Shown: positions 7,984 through 14,715 of the stretch, piece after piece
Position numbering within the stretch: position 1 is the stretch's first letter
How the letters are laid out: each line of letters opens with the position of its first letter
Source: DATGKD01 sp035294855
GTDB lineage: Bacteria; Actinomycetota; Acidimicrobiia; Acidimicrobiales; UBA8190
NCBI GenBank assembly: GCA_035294855.1
Contig: DATGKD010000100.1
Location: 1-38,412 of the forward strand
Length of the DNA stretch: 38,412 nucleotides
Direction of reading: 5' to 3'
Translations under genes and position numbers: made by a program
Notes under the pieces: generated by a model
The model's database searches: none
Told to the model about the DNA's origin: nothing
The model's input: only the letters and a program-made list of their open reading frames with translations

Positions 7984-9135
7984 CTAGAAGGCGACGATCC
8001 CCTCGCCGCCGGCCGCTCCCGACACGGTGACCGACCCCATCGAGGTCAGGGTGCCGGCGGCGTTCACGCGGAACTCGTCGACGATCCCCTTGCCGCCCGT
8101 CTGGACGTAGAGAAATCGACCGTTGGACGACGCCGCCGAGTCGACTGTGCCCGGGTCGGTGGGGGTGGCGCCCAGCAACGCGAGGTGGCCGTCGTCGCTG
8201 ACGCGGTACCCGCTCGTCGAATTGCTGGCCGTGTTGCCCGTATAGAAGAAGTCGGCCGCTGGGGTGACCCAGCACAGACCGGGCTGACCGCTCGACAGCA
8301 GGTCGATCTGGCTCATGGTGCCGTCCGCGTGGAGCTTGAAGGTGGCGAGGGCACTCGGGCCCGCCTCGCCGATCACGGCGTGGCCGTCCTCATCGAACGT
8401 CATGGCGAACGGGACGGTCCCCGGCAGGGGATTGGCCACCGGTGACGACGACAGACGCCCGTCGGGCTCGAGGCCGAAGACGAGGACGTCGTTGCCGGCC
8501 GCGTTGGCCTTGGTCGTGACGAGCAGCTGCGAGCCGTCGGGGGAGAAGGCGACCTGCCCCGGCGTATGGGTGAACTGGGTGGCGTCGGTCGGGATCACGA
8601 GCCCGAGCGCACGCGTCGACCCGGGAATGTGTTCGAGCACACCATCAGACGCCCGGAAGCCCGAGACGCTGCCGCCGTCTTTGGCATTGAGCACGTAGAC
8701 GAGGTCACCGTGCACCGCGATGCCGACCGGGAAGGTGCCCTCTGAGTCCAGCACCTGCCGCAGCCTGAGCCGGTCCCCGTCGACGGAGAACACCGACACC
8801 GTATTGCTGCCCGCGTTCACCGCGTAGATGAGGCCGTGGGCGGGGTCCGATGCCAACGAGCCCTGCGATCCCAGGTGGTCGACGGTCGAGCCGTTGAGCA
8901 CGCCGCCCAACCCGCCGGTGCCATAGGTCTTTGCCAGCGTGAGGGTGCCGTCGTCGGAGCGGTGGTACGCGATGACCTGGTTGCCGGTCGGGTTGTCGGT
9001 CTGGACGAACACCGCGTCGCTGCCCCCATCCCCTGCCGGCGAGAGCCCTTCGGCCCCGGCCGCGACAGGCGCGATCCAAGCGGACAGGCCGACCGCGGCG
9101 CTGGCTCCGAGGGCCACACGGGTGAGTTTCGTCAT
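7984..9135 (-). CDS. Secreted lactonase-like beta-propeller protein
   Basis: This 383-residue protein has a Sec signal peptide at about 1-28 (MTKLTRVALGAS...AAGAEG). A seven-bladed propeller pattern of the YncE/6-phosphogluconolactonase-like type follows, with repeats such as GLIYAVNAGSNTVSVFSVDGDRLR, GDLVYVLNAKDGGSVSGFRASDG and GRFLYVQTGGKGIVDEFRVNAAG at about 45-50 residue spacing. Similar secreted propellers are often annotated as lactonases without proof. The ATG at 9135 follows GAGGAGAG. It is transcribed divergently from the ECF sigma/anti-sigma pair, so that sigma factor may control it; this is inferred from position only. Confidence 0.82.
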   Translation of the reverse strand: MTKLTRVALGASAAVGLSAWIAPVAAGAEGLSPAGDGGSDAVFVQTDNPTGNQVIAYHRSDDGTLTLAKTYGTGGLGGVLNGSTVDHLGSQGSLASDPAHGLIYAVNAGSNTVSVFSVDGDRLRLRQVLDSEGTFPVGIAVHGDLVYVLNAKDGGSVSGFRASDGVLEHIPGSTRALGLVIPTDATQFTHTPGQVAFSPDGSQLLVTTKANAAGNDVLVFGLEPDGRLSSSPVANPLPGTVPFAMTFDEDGHAVIGEAGPSALATFKLHADGTMSQIDLLSSGQPGLCWVTPAADFFYTGNTASNSTSGYRVSDDGHLALLGATPTDPGTVDSAASSNGRFLYVQTGGKGIVDEFRVNAAGTLTSMGSVTVSGAAGGEGIVAF

Positions 9136-9428
9136 CGTTCTCTCCTCAAGTCGTTCACGTTGCTCGGCGTGTCGGCGTCCTGCACGTGTGCTGCTCGGAG
9201 CCGTTGGTGGTCGTGCCGCTCGCGGTTGCACAGCGGCCCCGAGCATTCAGTCTCCGAACCATGCCCAAGCGTTACGTCGTGGCCGCCCGACCTCCGCCAG
9301 GGGGCACGCGTAACACCGCCGGGCCGTCGCGGGACTGAGCCACATGGGCACACCCCGACACGCACCGACGGCCGGACCGCTGGCGTCTCCTCGTGACAGG
9401 GCGCGTCCCGGGCGAGGCGCCCGAGCCG
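9136..9428. promoter_or_regulatory. Divergent intergenic region between propeller gene and ECF sigma gene
   Basis: About 300 bases without a gene. It contains related inverted elements GTTACG (9271-9276) and CGTAAC (9309-9314), each extended by a CGTG-like half, 32 bases apart. They could be regulator or ECF promoter elements; the assignment is weak. No RNA gene is seen. Confidence 0.3.
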
Positions 9429-9434
9429 TACGCT
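9429..9434 (+). promoter_or_regulatory. -10 box for leaderless ECF sigma gene
   Basis: TACGCT ends 7 bases before the GTG at 9442, so the start codon would be at or near the transcription start. No ribosome binding site precedes the GTG. Confidence 0.45.
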
Positions 9435-9441
9435 GCGGCCG

Positions 9442-10029
9442 GTGGAAACAGACGTCGAGCTTCTCGGGCGACTGCGCGCCGGCGACGAAGCTGCGTTTGT
9501 CGTGCTGGTGGACCGGTACCAGGGCGCGATGCTCCGCTTGGCGCGTTCGATGGTCGTGAGCTCCGCCGTGGCCGAAGAGGTGGTGCAGGACACCTGGCTC
9601 GGAGTCGTGCGCGCCTTGGACGATTTCGAAGGCCGCTCGTCGTTCAAGACGTGGCTGTTCCGCATCGCCGCGAACCGGGCGCGCTCGGCCGGCTCACGCG
9701 AGCGCAGCCACGCCCCTGTCGCCGAGCTGCACACGGTCGACCCGGCGCGCTTCGACTCCCAGGGTCAGTGGGCCGAGCCAGTCGAGCGGTGGGCGGAGGA
9801 CACCGAGGACCGGCTGGACGCCGCCCGGTGGTCGCCCATCTTGAAGGCGGCCCTGGACGAGATGCCCGCCCGCCAGCGCCAAGTCGTCCTCCTGCGCGAC
9901 GTGGAGGGGCTTTCGAACGACGAAACGTGCGACGTGCTCGGGATCAGCTCGGGCAACCAGCGGATCCTCCTGCACCGCGGGCGGGCCCGCCTGCGCTCCG
10001 CTTTGGAACCGCACGTCAAGAAGGACTGA
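9442..10029 (+). CDS. ECF-family RNA polymerase sigma factor
   Basis: This 195-residue sigma-70-like protein has region 2 at about 22-88 (FVVLVDRYQGAMLRLAR; EEVVQDTWLGVVRALDDFEGRSSFKTWLFRIAANRAR). A variable linker follows, and then region 4 at about 130-190 (LDEMPARQRQVVLLRDVEGLSNDETCDVLGIS, with a final RGRARLRSAL helix). It should bind core polymerase and redirect it to a small regulon. The next gene, 3 bases downstream, is a zinc-finger anti-sigma, so the two form a classic sensing pair. The GTG start lacks a ribosome binding site but has a -10 box 7 bases away. The linker between regions 2 and 4 is long for the family. Confidence 0.93.
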   Translation: METDVELLGRLRAGDEAAFVVLVDRYQGAMLRLARSMVVSSAVAEEVVQDTWLGVVRALDDFEGRSSFKTWLFRIAANRARSAGSRERSHAPVAELHTVDPARFDSQGQWAEPVERWAEDTEDRLDAARWSPILKAALDEMPARQRQVVLLRDVEGLSNDETCDVLGISSGNQRILLHRGRARLRSALEPHVKKD

Positions 10030-10032
10030 CCA

Positions 10033-10293
10033 ATGCTGTCGATTCGCCGCAGGGATCTGGTTTGTCAGCAGGCGGTCGAGCTCGTGACCGACTATCTCGA
10101 GGGCACTCTTTCGCGCCGGGAGCGGCGCCGCTTCGAGGCGCACCTCGACAAGTGTCCCAACTGCTCGGAGTACTTCGAGCAGATCCGCATCACGATCAGG
10201 CTCGCGGGAACGGTCGACGCCGAGGACCTGTCGCCCCAGGCGCGCGAGGAGCTCACCGAGCTGTACCGGCGGTGGCGTTCGGAGAAGCGCTGA
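10033..10293 (+). CDS. Zinc-finger (zf-HC2) anti-sigma factor
   Basis: This 86-residue cytoplasmic protein has the ZAS motif: Cys at 11 (LVCQQAVEL), then an H-x3-C-x2-C core (HLDKCPNC) at about 37-44, within the usual frame VTDYLEGTLSRRERRRFEAHL. Such proteins hold the cognate ECF sigma in check and release it when the zinc site is oxidised or otherwise changed. It has no membrane segment, so it likely reads a cytoplasmic signal, as RsrA-like factors do; that similarity is suggestive only. The start is 3 bases after the sigma stop, in one operon. Confidence 0.9.
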   Translation: MLSIRRRDLVCQQAVELVTDYLEGTLSRRERRRFEAHLDKCPNCSEYFEQIRITIRLAGTVDAEDLSPQAREELTELYRRWRSEKR

Positions 10294-10463
10294 TGCGTCG
10301 GGGGCGTAGGTGCCCCCCACGACAAGGCGGCCGCGCTTCGCGCCGTCCGCTCTCCGACCTCAGCTCAGGTCAGTCGGCCTCTACGTCATAACGCTGTTCC
10401 ACCTTGCTGAGCTCCCTGAGCATCGGCCACCTCCCGACCCTCGGAACAGGATGGCGGGCAAGG

Positions 10464-10527
10464 TGTGGGACATCAACCGAACACGTGTCGGGGATCACCC
10501 GATTGCGAAATGACGGGCATCACCAGG
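10464..10527. repeat. Three 17-bp direct repeats, possible IS end remnant
   Basis: Near-identical 17-mers lie at 10464-10480, 10486-10502 and 10511-10527. They share the pattern TG-N-N-GGG-N-ATCA-N-C and start 22 and 25 bases apart, about two helical turns. Multiple phased terminal repeats of this sort are known at the ends of IS21-family elements. No transposase is nearby, so this would be a relic. It sits immediately left of the first tRNA-Lys fragment. Confidence 0.5.
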
Positions 10528-10545
10528 AACAACACAATCTGGCGG

Positions 10546-10629
10546 TGGGCCGCTCGGGGCTCGAATCCGGCACCTTGGGATTAAGAGATCGTGCTTCCTT
10601 GTGTCCCGGCGTCGCGTCCGCTCTCACGC
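10546..10629 (-). repeat. tRNA-Lys 3'-half repeat, copy A (attachment-site-like), with extended flank
   Basis: Bases 10546-10587 match the tRNA-Lys acceptor-to-anticodon-loop segment (15755-15796) with four differences. The next 42 bases are shared only with copy C, not with the tRNA; over 84 bases A and C differ at five positions. It is the most diverged copy and so probably the oldest or outermost site. Confidence 0.85.
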
Positions 10630-10968
10630 TTCGCGTGGTCCGGTGTTCGGCACACACGCGGACGCCAGGATGACGGGCGCTGAAATCGTCGCTGCCCACG
10701 CCGAGGGCACGTTGGAGTTCACGTACGTGGGATGCCAGGGTGGGCTCGCGGGACCGAGGTTCGACAGTGATGTCGTCACCGGGCGATGGCGTGTCCGGCC
10801 TTACGAAGTCCGCTACGAGCCACTCAAAGCGAGAACTGGTTCCCCAGCAGCGAGTTCATCGAACGCACGAGCCGATGAGATAAGAGCCCTTCGACCCTTC
10901 CTGGTTGGAAGCCCCTTCCGTATGCTGGTATCGAGCAGGTCTTCTTGGCTTGCTGGAAGGAGGGTGTC
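10630..10968. other. Stretch without a convincing gene
   Basis: A frame from ATG 10670 reads plausibly for about 50 residues (MTGAEIVAAHAEGTLEFTYVG and on) but then loses coding character and runs into the gene at 10969. It may be the remnant of a truncated gene. A small GGAAG/CTTCC hairpin lies near 10906-10919 and a TATGCT box at 10921-10926 could be the -10 for the next gene. Confidence 0.3.
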
Positions 10969-11274
10969 ATGGCACCCCGTGATGCTGCATCAATCCAAGA
11001 GGAGGTTCTTGAGTTCGTTCGCAAGAGCGAAGAGGCGGTCCTCGAAGTCGGACGCAAGTGGGCTGACGCCGTCGCCGAGTTCATGCCGGTCGAGATGCCT
11101 CTCGTCCGCGAACTAAGGAAGCACGTGTTTGAGGCTGTCGAGGAGCTTCTGAGGATTCAGCGCGAGTTCGCCCAAAAGGTGCTGGATGAGACGCGCCAGG
11201 CGGTTGTAGCAACAGCCAAGCCCGCGGCGACGCATGGGCCGCGAGCAGCGAAGAGAGCCCACAAGGCTGCCTGA
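10969..11274 (+). CDS. Phasin-like helical protein (101 aa)
   Basis: The ATG at 10969 follows a strong GGAAGGAGG ribosome binding site. The 101-residue product is almost entirely helical and amphipathic (EEVLEFVRKSEEAVLEVGRKWADAVAEF; LLRIQREFAQKVLDETRQAV), with a Lys/Arg/Ala/Pro-rich tail of the kind seen in phasin-like and DNA-binding histone-like tails. Phasins coat polyhydroxyalkanoate granules, but many short actinobacterial proteins of this look have no known role. It lies inside the tRNA-Lys island, in the block between repeat copies A and B. Function is not certain. Confidence 0.6.
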   Translation: MAPRDAASIQEEVLEFVRKSEEAVLEVGRKWADAVAEFMPVEMPLVRELRKHVFEAVEELLRIQREFAQKVLDETRQAVVATAKPAATHGPRAAKRAHKAA

Positions 11275-11398
11275 AGGCTCATCTCCTGATTAGCCTCCGC
11301 ATTAAGGAGTAGTGTTCACCGCAGGTGCTCCCCTAGCTTGGCGGGAGGCCATCGACGAAGCCCGAGTCCCCGGTGACGCCGAGGAAAGAGATGGCGTC

Positions 11399-11716
11399 AT
11401 GGATGGGGTGCTTCAGCGCTCACCTGACCTTGCTCGTCCGAATGACGAGCACCCGCGTACTGACCGCCAGACCGAACGACCACTCAACCAGGACGTCAAC
11501 GCGATCATGGACCTGGTCGACGATGCGGTTTCCCATATCTACGGAGCCGGGTTGCTCATCCACACACGCTGCGATGAAGGCGGACCTGCTCGTGGGGATG
11601 GACTGGACAGCGTCAGCGCCGAGCTTGACTCTGCCATCCGTCAACTCCAAGCGGCTGTGACCTCCGTGACCCATCTGCGCGCGCGAACTGATGGCAATGT
11701 TGCCGGTCGCAGATAA
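11399..11716 (+). CDS. Small protein resembling a histidine-kinase dimerisation domain without the histidine
   Basis: This 105-residue product starts at ATG 11399, 8 bases after a GAGGAAAGAG ribosome binding site; a GTG at 11312 would lengthen it but its Shine-Dalgarno is too close. The centre (DLVDDAVSHIYGAGLLIHTR, then LDSAIRQLQAAVTSV) lines up by eye with the two helices of HisKA_3 kinases of the DevS type (DLHDGVIQ..FA.GL, then DLD..IR.IR). Val stands where the phosphorylated His should be, and there is no ATPase domain. It could be an adaptor or decoy derived from such a kinase, or an unrelated helical hairpin. The alignment is by memory and tentative. Confidence 0.45.
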   Translation: MDGVLQRSPDLARPNDEHPRTDRQTERPLNQDVNAIMDLVDDAVSHIYGAGLLIHTRCDEGGPARGDGLDSVSAELDSAIRQLQAAVTSVTHLRARTDGNVAGRR

Positions 11717-11753
11717 CGCTCTCGGGCCTCGTCCGCGGTGCCGGGCCTTTCTG

Positions 11754-12014
11754 CTACCAACGACGCGCCCCGTCTTCTTGACCGCTGAGCGGATGCGGGA
11801 AGGTATCGGTTTGGCCCTCGTCAACGACATCGTCGGTCGAGCCGTCGTGCGGGGGTTCGTCCGGTTGCGGTGACTGCCAATCCCCATGCCATGGCTTTTT
11901 GTCGTCGGGTCGGCCGGGGTCGTCGACGACGGGACTGCCGAGACCCCGTTCGGTCCAGCGGCGCGGATGGTACGCATCATCGGATAAGTCCAGAACGAGA
12001 GTTCTGCTGAACAC
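11754..12014 (-). CDS. Hydrophilic hypothetical protein (about 86 aa)
   Basis: A minus-strand frame from GTG 12014 to the TAG at 11754 encodes an Asp-, Pro- and Trp-containing hydrophilic protein (VFSRTLVLDLSDDAYHPRRW; later KKPWHGDWQSPQPDEPPHDG). Its composition is more protein-like than that of the overlapping frames. There is no recognised domain and no strong ribosome binding site, so it may be a real small gene of the island or chance. It fills an otherwise empty stretch between the genes ending at 11716 and starting at 12203. Confidence 0.35.
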   Translation of the reverse strand: MFSRTLVLDLSDDAYHPRRWTERGLGSPVVDDPGRPDDKKPWHGDWQSPQPDEPPHDGSTDDVVDEGQTDTFPHPLSGQEDGARRW

Positions 12015-12202
12015 CGTCGCGGGCTCGTCCAGCCCACCGCTCCAACACGGCCCTCGCCTGGATGCGTGGCACCCTGGCTCTACCGTGGGCCGTAGGGACG
12101 ACCTTGTCTTGATTGCACCACTTCTCTTGTCTTTCGACCCTTCTACCCGCACCATTACCTCAGCGGGGGCGAGTGTCCCGCCGCGTTGGAGGTGGGGTGA
12201 AC

Positions 12203-12805
12203 GTGGTACAGCGACTCATTCGTCAGAGGCACACGCGACGGTCAATAGGAGCCGTCGTGGCCCTCGTAGTTGTCGTCGGCACTGTGTTGGCTCTCATACC
12301 GGCAACCACAGGCACCGCCAAGATTGCACCCAAACCGAAGACCGTGGAAATCGTGGGACCAGATGGGACGCCGCTCAAAGTCGTCAATGGCAACCTTGCA
12401 ATAGTTCCGGGTCGTCCCGCAGGCCCTCTTCACTTCTTAGCCAGCGCCAACCTCAATGCCGGTGGTTCGATGATTTTCAATGTCGCAACGGGAGTGCCAG
12501 CGGCATCGACAATCTCCATTTCCAGTGTGACCTTGACGTGTTTGACTTGCTCCGCGGCGAATAATGCGAACGTCAACTTGGAGTTGCTCGGTTTTAGTGC
12601 CCCAGATTGCAGTAGTGGACACACCGACCCAGTTGTCTTCTTGGACGCCAACGCTTCCGAGCCTTCGGTGGATTACACATTTCCGACACCTCGGGCCACC
12701 CCGACAACATTCACCCCAACGGGTCCGTGGTGCTTGCAGGCAACTCTGTCTGTTCCGAGTGGTACCGCGAACGCGGCATTTACGGTTGACGGGTCACAGA
12801 CATGA
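12203..12805 (+). CDS. Signal-anchored secreted protein of unknown function, lower GC
   Basis: This 200-residue protein has a basic N-terminus (RLIRQRHTRRS) and a hydrophobic segment at about 14-35 (IGAVVALVVVVGTVLALIP), so it is exported or membrane-anchored. The rest is a Ser/Thr/Ala/Pro-rich, beta-strand-like extracellular domain with a CLTC motif and two further Cys, probably disulfide-bonded. The GTG at 12203 is chosen because GGAGGTGG (12188-12195) is at proper distance; an in-frame GTG at 12197 is too close. Codon use is visibly more AT-rich than in the neighbours (many TTG, GTT, AAT codons), which supports recent acquisition with the island. I do not recognise a family. Confidence 0.65.
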   Translation: MVQRLIRQRHTRRSIGAVVALVVVVGTVLALIPATTGTAKIAPKPKTVEIVGPDGTPLKVVNGNLAIVPGRPAGPLHFLASANLNAGGSMIFNVATGVPAASTISISSVTLTCLTCSAANNANVNLELLGFSAPDCSSGHTDPVVFLDANASEPSVDYTFPTPRATPTTFTPTGPWCLQATLSVPSGTANAAFTVDGSQT

Positions 12806-12839
12806 GGCCATTTGAGGCATGACCACCTCTCGCGTCGAC

Positions 12840-12884
12840 TGTCCACTCGTTTCTACACGGAACGCATATAGAGGCGAGTGGACA
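12840..12884. repeat. Perfect 10-bp inverted repeat with 25-nt loop
   Basis: TGTCCACTCG (12840-12849) pairs with CGAGTGGACA (12875-12884). It begins 34 bases after the secreted protein's stop. It may be that gene's terminator, or a protein-binding site near the right part of the island block; there is no U-tract. Confidence 0.5.
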
Positions 12885-12924
12885 TCGGCGTCAGACGCTA
12901 AGAACCAGAACAAGGGGGAATCGG

Positions 12925-13137
12925 GTGGGACGTGACCGGGCACCGGTATCGGAAGTTCCTTCACCCCATGGGGCGGTGCTCAAACCGACGGCACGCGACT
13001 GGTATCGACATTTAGCCGACTGGTTCCAGCACCGCCTTGACCGTGGAGGCGTGCCATCTCGTCCCCCCGTGGCCGGTGGCGACTTTGACCTTATTCAACC
13101 CCTCGGCGGCGGGGGCACTCGAACGGCGGCTTGGTGA
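12925..13137 (+). CDS. Possible small ORF (70 aa)
   Basis: A GTG at 12925 follows AAGGGGG with good spacing. The 70-residue product includes LKPTARDWYRHLADWFQHRLD, faintly like the N-terminus of phage small terminase proteins. No family can be claimed. The Arg- and Gly-rich C-terminal part is not convincing. The remaining bases to 13222 carry two CGTTTGCA direct repeats (about 13140 and 13153) and no other gene. Confidence 0.28.
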   Translation: MGRDRAPVSEVPSPHGAVLKPTARDWYRHLADWFQHRLDRGGVPSRPPVAGGDFDLIQPLGGGGTRTAAW

Positions 13138-13222
13138 AGCGTTTGCAGGACGTTTGCACGACGACGGTTCTTGACATAAGTCACGACAGACCTGTCCTGG
13201 CGAACTACCGGGTCAGATGTGG

Positions 13223-13264
13223 TGGGCCGCCCGGGGCTCGAACCCGGCACCTTGGGATTAAAAG
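13223..13264 (-). repeat. tRNA-Lys 3'-half repeat, copy B
   Basis: All 42 bases are identical to 15755-15796 of the intact tRNA-Lys gene, in the same orientation. Beyond 13264 only patches (CTGCTC, CCGATG) resemble the 5' half, and the anticodon stem cannot form, so it is not a functional tRNA. On the minus strand the acceptor end is followed by CCA, unlike in the other copies. Confidence 0.9.
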
Positions 13265-13477
13265 GTTCTGCTCCGCCATATCCGATGGGTGGCGTCAGAT
13301 CTCAGCTCGTCGCATCCAACCTCTTGAACAAGCCGATCCGAGAGCTGAGACCCGGCTGGGCGGATTTGAGAATGAGCTCGACCATGGGTCCCACCCCGAC
13401 GGCCTAAGCGGTACGCCGTCGAGGGATCTTCGTAGTAACCCAGGGAGGGGGCCGAACGGAGTGACTCCGCGGGATAA

Positions 13478-13499
13478 TATAGCAGATTTGTACTATACT
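13478..13499 (+). promoter_or_regulatory. AT-rich promoter/operator of the XRE-NTase module
   Basis: TATACT (13494-13499) lies 7 bases before the ATG at 13507, suggesting a leaderless mRNA. TATAG (13478-13482) and CTATA (13493-13497) form an inverted repeat overlapping the -10 box, a good place for self-repression by the XRE protein. The patch is strikingly AT-rich for this DNA. Confidence 0.6.
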
Positions 13500-13506
13500 G
13501 ACTTCC

Positions 13507-13833
13507 ATGATGAGTGGGGACCTGATCCGGGAGGCCAGGCTGCGAGCCGGCCTGACGCAAGCTGAGCTGGGCGAGAGGATCGGCCAGCCGCAATCGGTGA
13601 TCGCCCGCTGGGAGCGAGGCGCTGTGACCCCGAGCTTCGAAACGCTGCGCGAGGCCGTTCGGGGCTGCGGCCTCGAGCTCTCCGTCCACCTCTCCACGCT
13701 CGACGAGTCGACCGCGATCGTCATCGATGAGCACCTGAAGATGACGCCGGCGCAGAGACTCACCGATCTGTTGGAGAGGGTTCGATTCCACGATCAGTTG
13801 CACAGACACGACTCCGTGACGAACGGTGCCTGA
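13507..13833 (+). CDS. XRE-family HTH protein, probable antitoxin
   Basis: This 108-residue protein has a Cro/CI-type helix-turn-helix at about 5-60 (LIREARLRAGLTQAELGERIGQPQSVIARWERGAVTPSFETLREAV). The C-terminal part is helical and charged and probably contacts the partner. The start MM at 13507 places the codon 7 bases after a -10 box; no ribosome binding site is seen. Its stop overlaps the following nucleotidyltransferase start by 8 bases, so the two are coupled. HTH plus nucleotidyltransferase is a known toxin-antitoxin arrangement; here the role is inferred from gene order and size. The palindrome over the promoter suggests autoregulation. Confidence 0.85.
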   Translation: MMSGDLIREARLRAGLTQAELGERIGQPQSVIARWERGAVTPSFETLREAVRGCGLELSVHLSTLDESTAIVIDEHLKMTPAQRLTDLLERVRFHDQLHRHDSVTNGA

Positions 13834-14359
13834 GGCCGTTCCCTACCGTCCAGGCGAACTTCTCGAGGTTCTCGAGCGGCACCGCGTCAGATATGTCGTG
13901 ATTGGAGGACTGGCAGCGGAGCTTCGCGGTTCGCCGTACATAACTCGAGATGTTGATGTGACACCGTCACGAGATCGCGCCAACCTCCGGCGTCTCGCTG
14001 CCGCACTTCGGGAACTCAACGCGACGTTACGGCTTCCCGGTGTTGAGGGGCCGGTCGAGTTCCCGCTCGACGAGAACTCCTTCGATTGGGGCACCACCTG
14101 GACGTTCGTCACGGACCACGGGTATCTCGACGTCGCGCTCCTCCCGGATGGGACTGCGGGATACGACGATCTTCGTCGCGGTGCAACCCGTGAGCAGATA
14201 ACCGAGACCCTCCAGGTCGACGTGGCCAGCCTGGCGGACGTCATCCGATCCAAAGAAGCAGCCGGTCGCGAGAAGGATAGAGCTGTCTTACCGATCCTCC
14301 GCCAGGTGTTGGAACGTTCACGATCGATCGAGCCTCCAGGTCCCGAGATCGGGATATGA
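13826..14359 (+). CDS. Nucleotidyltransferase-fold protein, probable toxin
   Basis: This 177-residue protein shows the polymerase-beta-like nucleotidyltransferase signature: a GG pair at 27-28 (VVIGGLAAELRGSP), then TRDVDV with Asp at 42 and 44 as the metal-binding pair. A third acidic strand near YLDVALLP is a candidate for the remaining catalytic Asp. The C-terminal helices (LADVIRSKEAAGREKD) match the region that follows in AbiEii/DUF6036-like proteins. The GTG start overlaps the XRE gene. Relatives in mycobacteria (MenT) add nucleotides to tRNA 3' ends; whether this one does is unknown. All key residues seem intact. Confidence 0.82.
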   Translation: MPEAVPYRPGELLEVLERHRVRYVVIGGLAAELRGSPYITRDVDVTPSRDRANLRRLAAALRELNATLRLPGVEGPVEFPLDENSFDWGTTWTFVTDHGYLDVALLPDGTAGYDDLRRGATREQITETLQVDVASLADVIRSKEAAGREKDRAVLPILRQVLERSRSIEPPGPEIGI

Positions 14360-14423
14360 ACGGCGTCGCCTGGGGGTGTGCTGGTCGAGTGGGAACGAGT
14401 CCTCGCGGGCTGTGGGGGCCGCT

Positions 14424-14447
14424 GGTGGGCCTGTCGGTGGGCCTGTC
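14424..14447. repeat. Two 12-bp tandem repeats ending in the tRNA acceptor tip
   Basis: GGTGGGCCTGTC occurs twice head-to-tail (14424-14435, 14436-14447) and a third, partial unit runs straight into repeat copy C, whose first bases are TGGGCC. The tip of the tRNA acceptor sequence is therefore reiterated beside the attachment site. Confidence 0.7.
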
Positions 14448-14449
14448 TG

Positions 14450-14533
14450 TGGGCCGCCCGGGGCTCGAACCCGGCACCTTGGGATTAAAAGGTCGTGCTT
14501 CGTTGTGTCCCGGCGTCGCGTCCGCTCTCACGC
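14450..14533 (-). repeat. tRNA-Lys 3'-half repeat, copy C, with extended flank
   Basis: Bases 14450-14491 are identical to 15755-15796 of the tRNA-Lys gene. Bases 14492-14533 match the flank of copy A. The pair A/C thus marks the same end of two related insertions. The remaining bases to 14715 show nothing coding. Confidence 0.9.
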
Positions 14534-14703
14534 GGTTGTATCTGGTCCCACGGAAAGCCGCGCCCGAGGGCTCCAGTGGTCCGCTTTTAGACGAGACGGA
14601 GCTCCGTGCGACGCGAATGTTGGGTCGATTGTTGGGTCGCCAGGGATCCACGCCGTGGACTCCGGGCTCCCGAGTGTCAGGCGTTCTCTATCCCTGATCC
14701 GCT

Positions 14704-14709
14704 TAAACT
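14704..14709 (+). promoter_or_regulatory. -10 box for leaderless antitoxin-like gene
   Basis: TAAACT ends 6 bases before the GTG at 14716, so translation would begin at the 5' end of the mRNA. No clear -35 box is visible. Confidence 0.45.
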
Positions 14710-14715
14710 TGTTCT

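Noticed and set aside
10546..14533. The repeats at 10546, 13223 and 14450 as additional tRNA genes or as a CRISPR-like array
   Set aside because: Each has only the 3' half of tRNA-Lys and cannot form the acceptor or anticodon stems; spacing of 1.2-2.7 kb with genes between excludes CRISPR.
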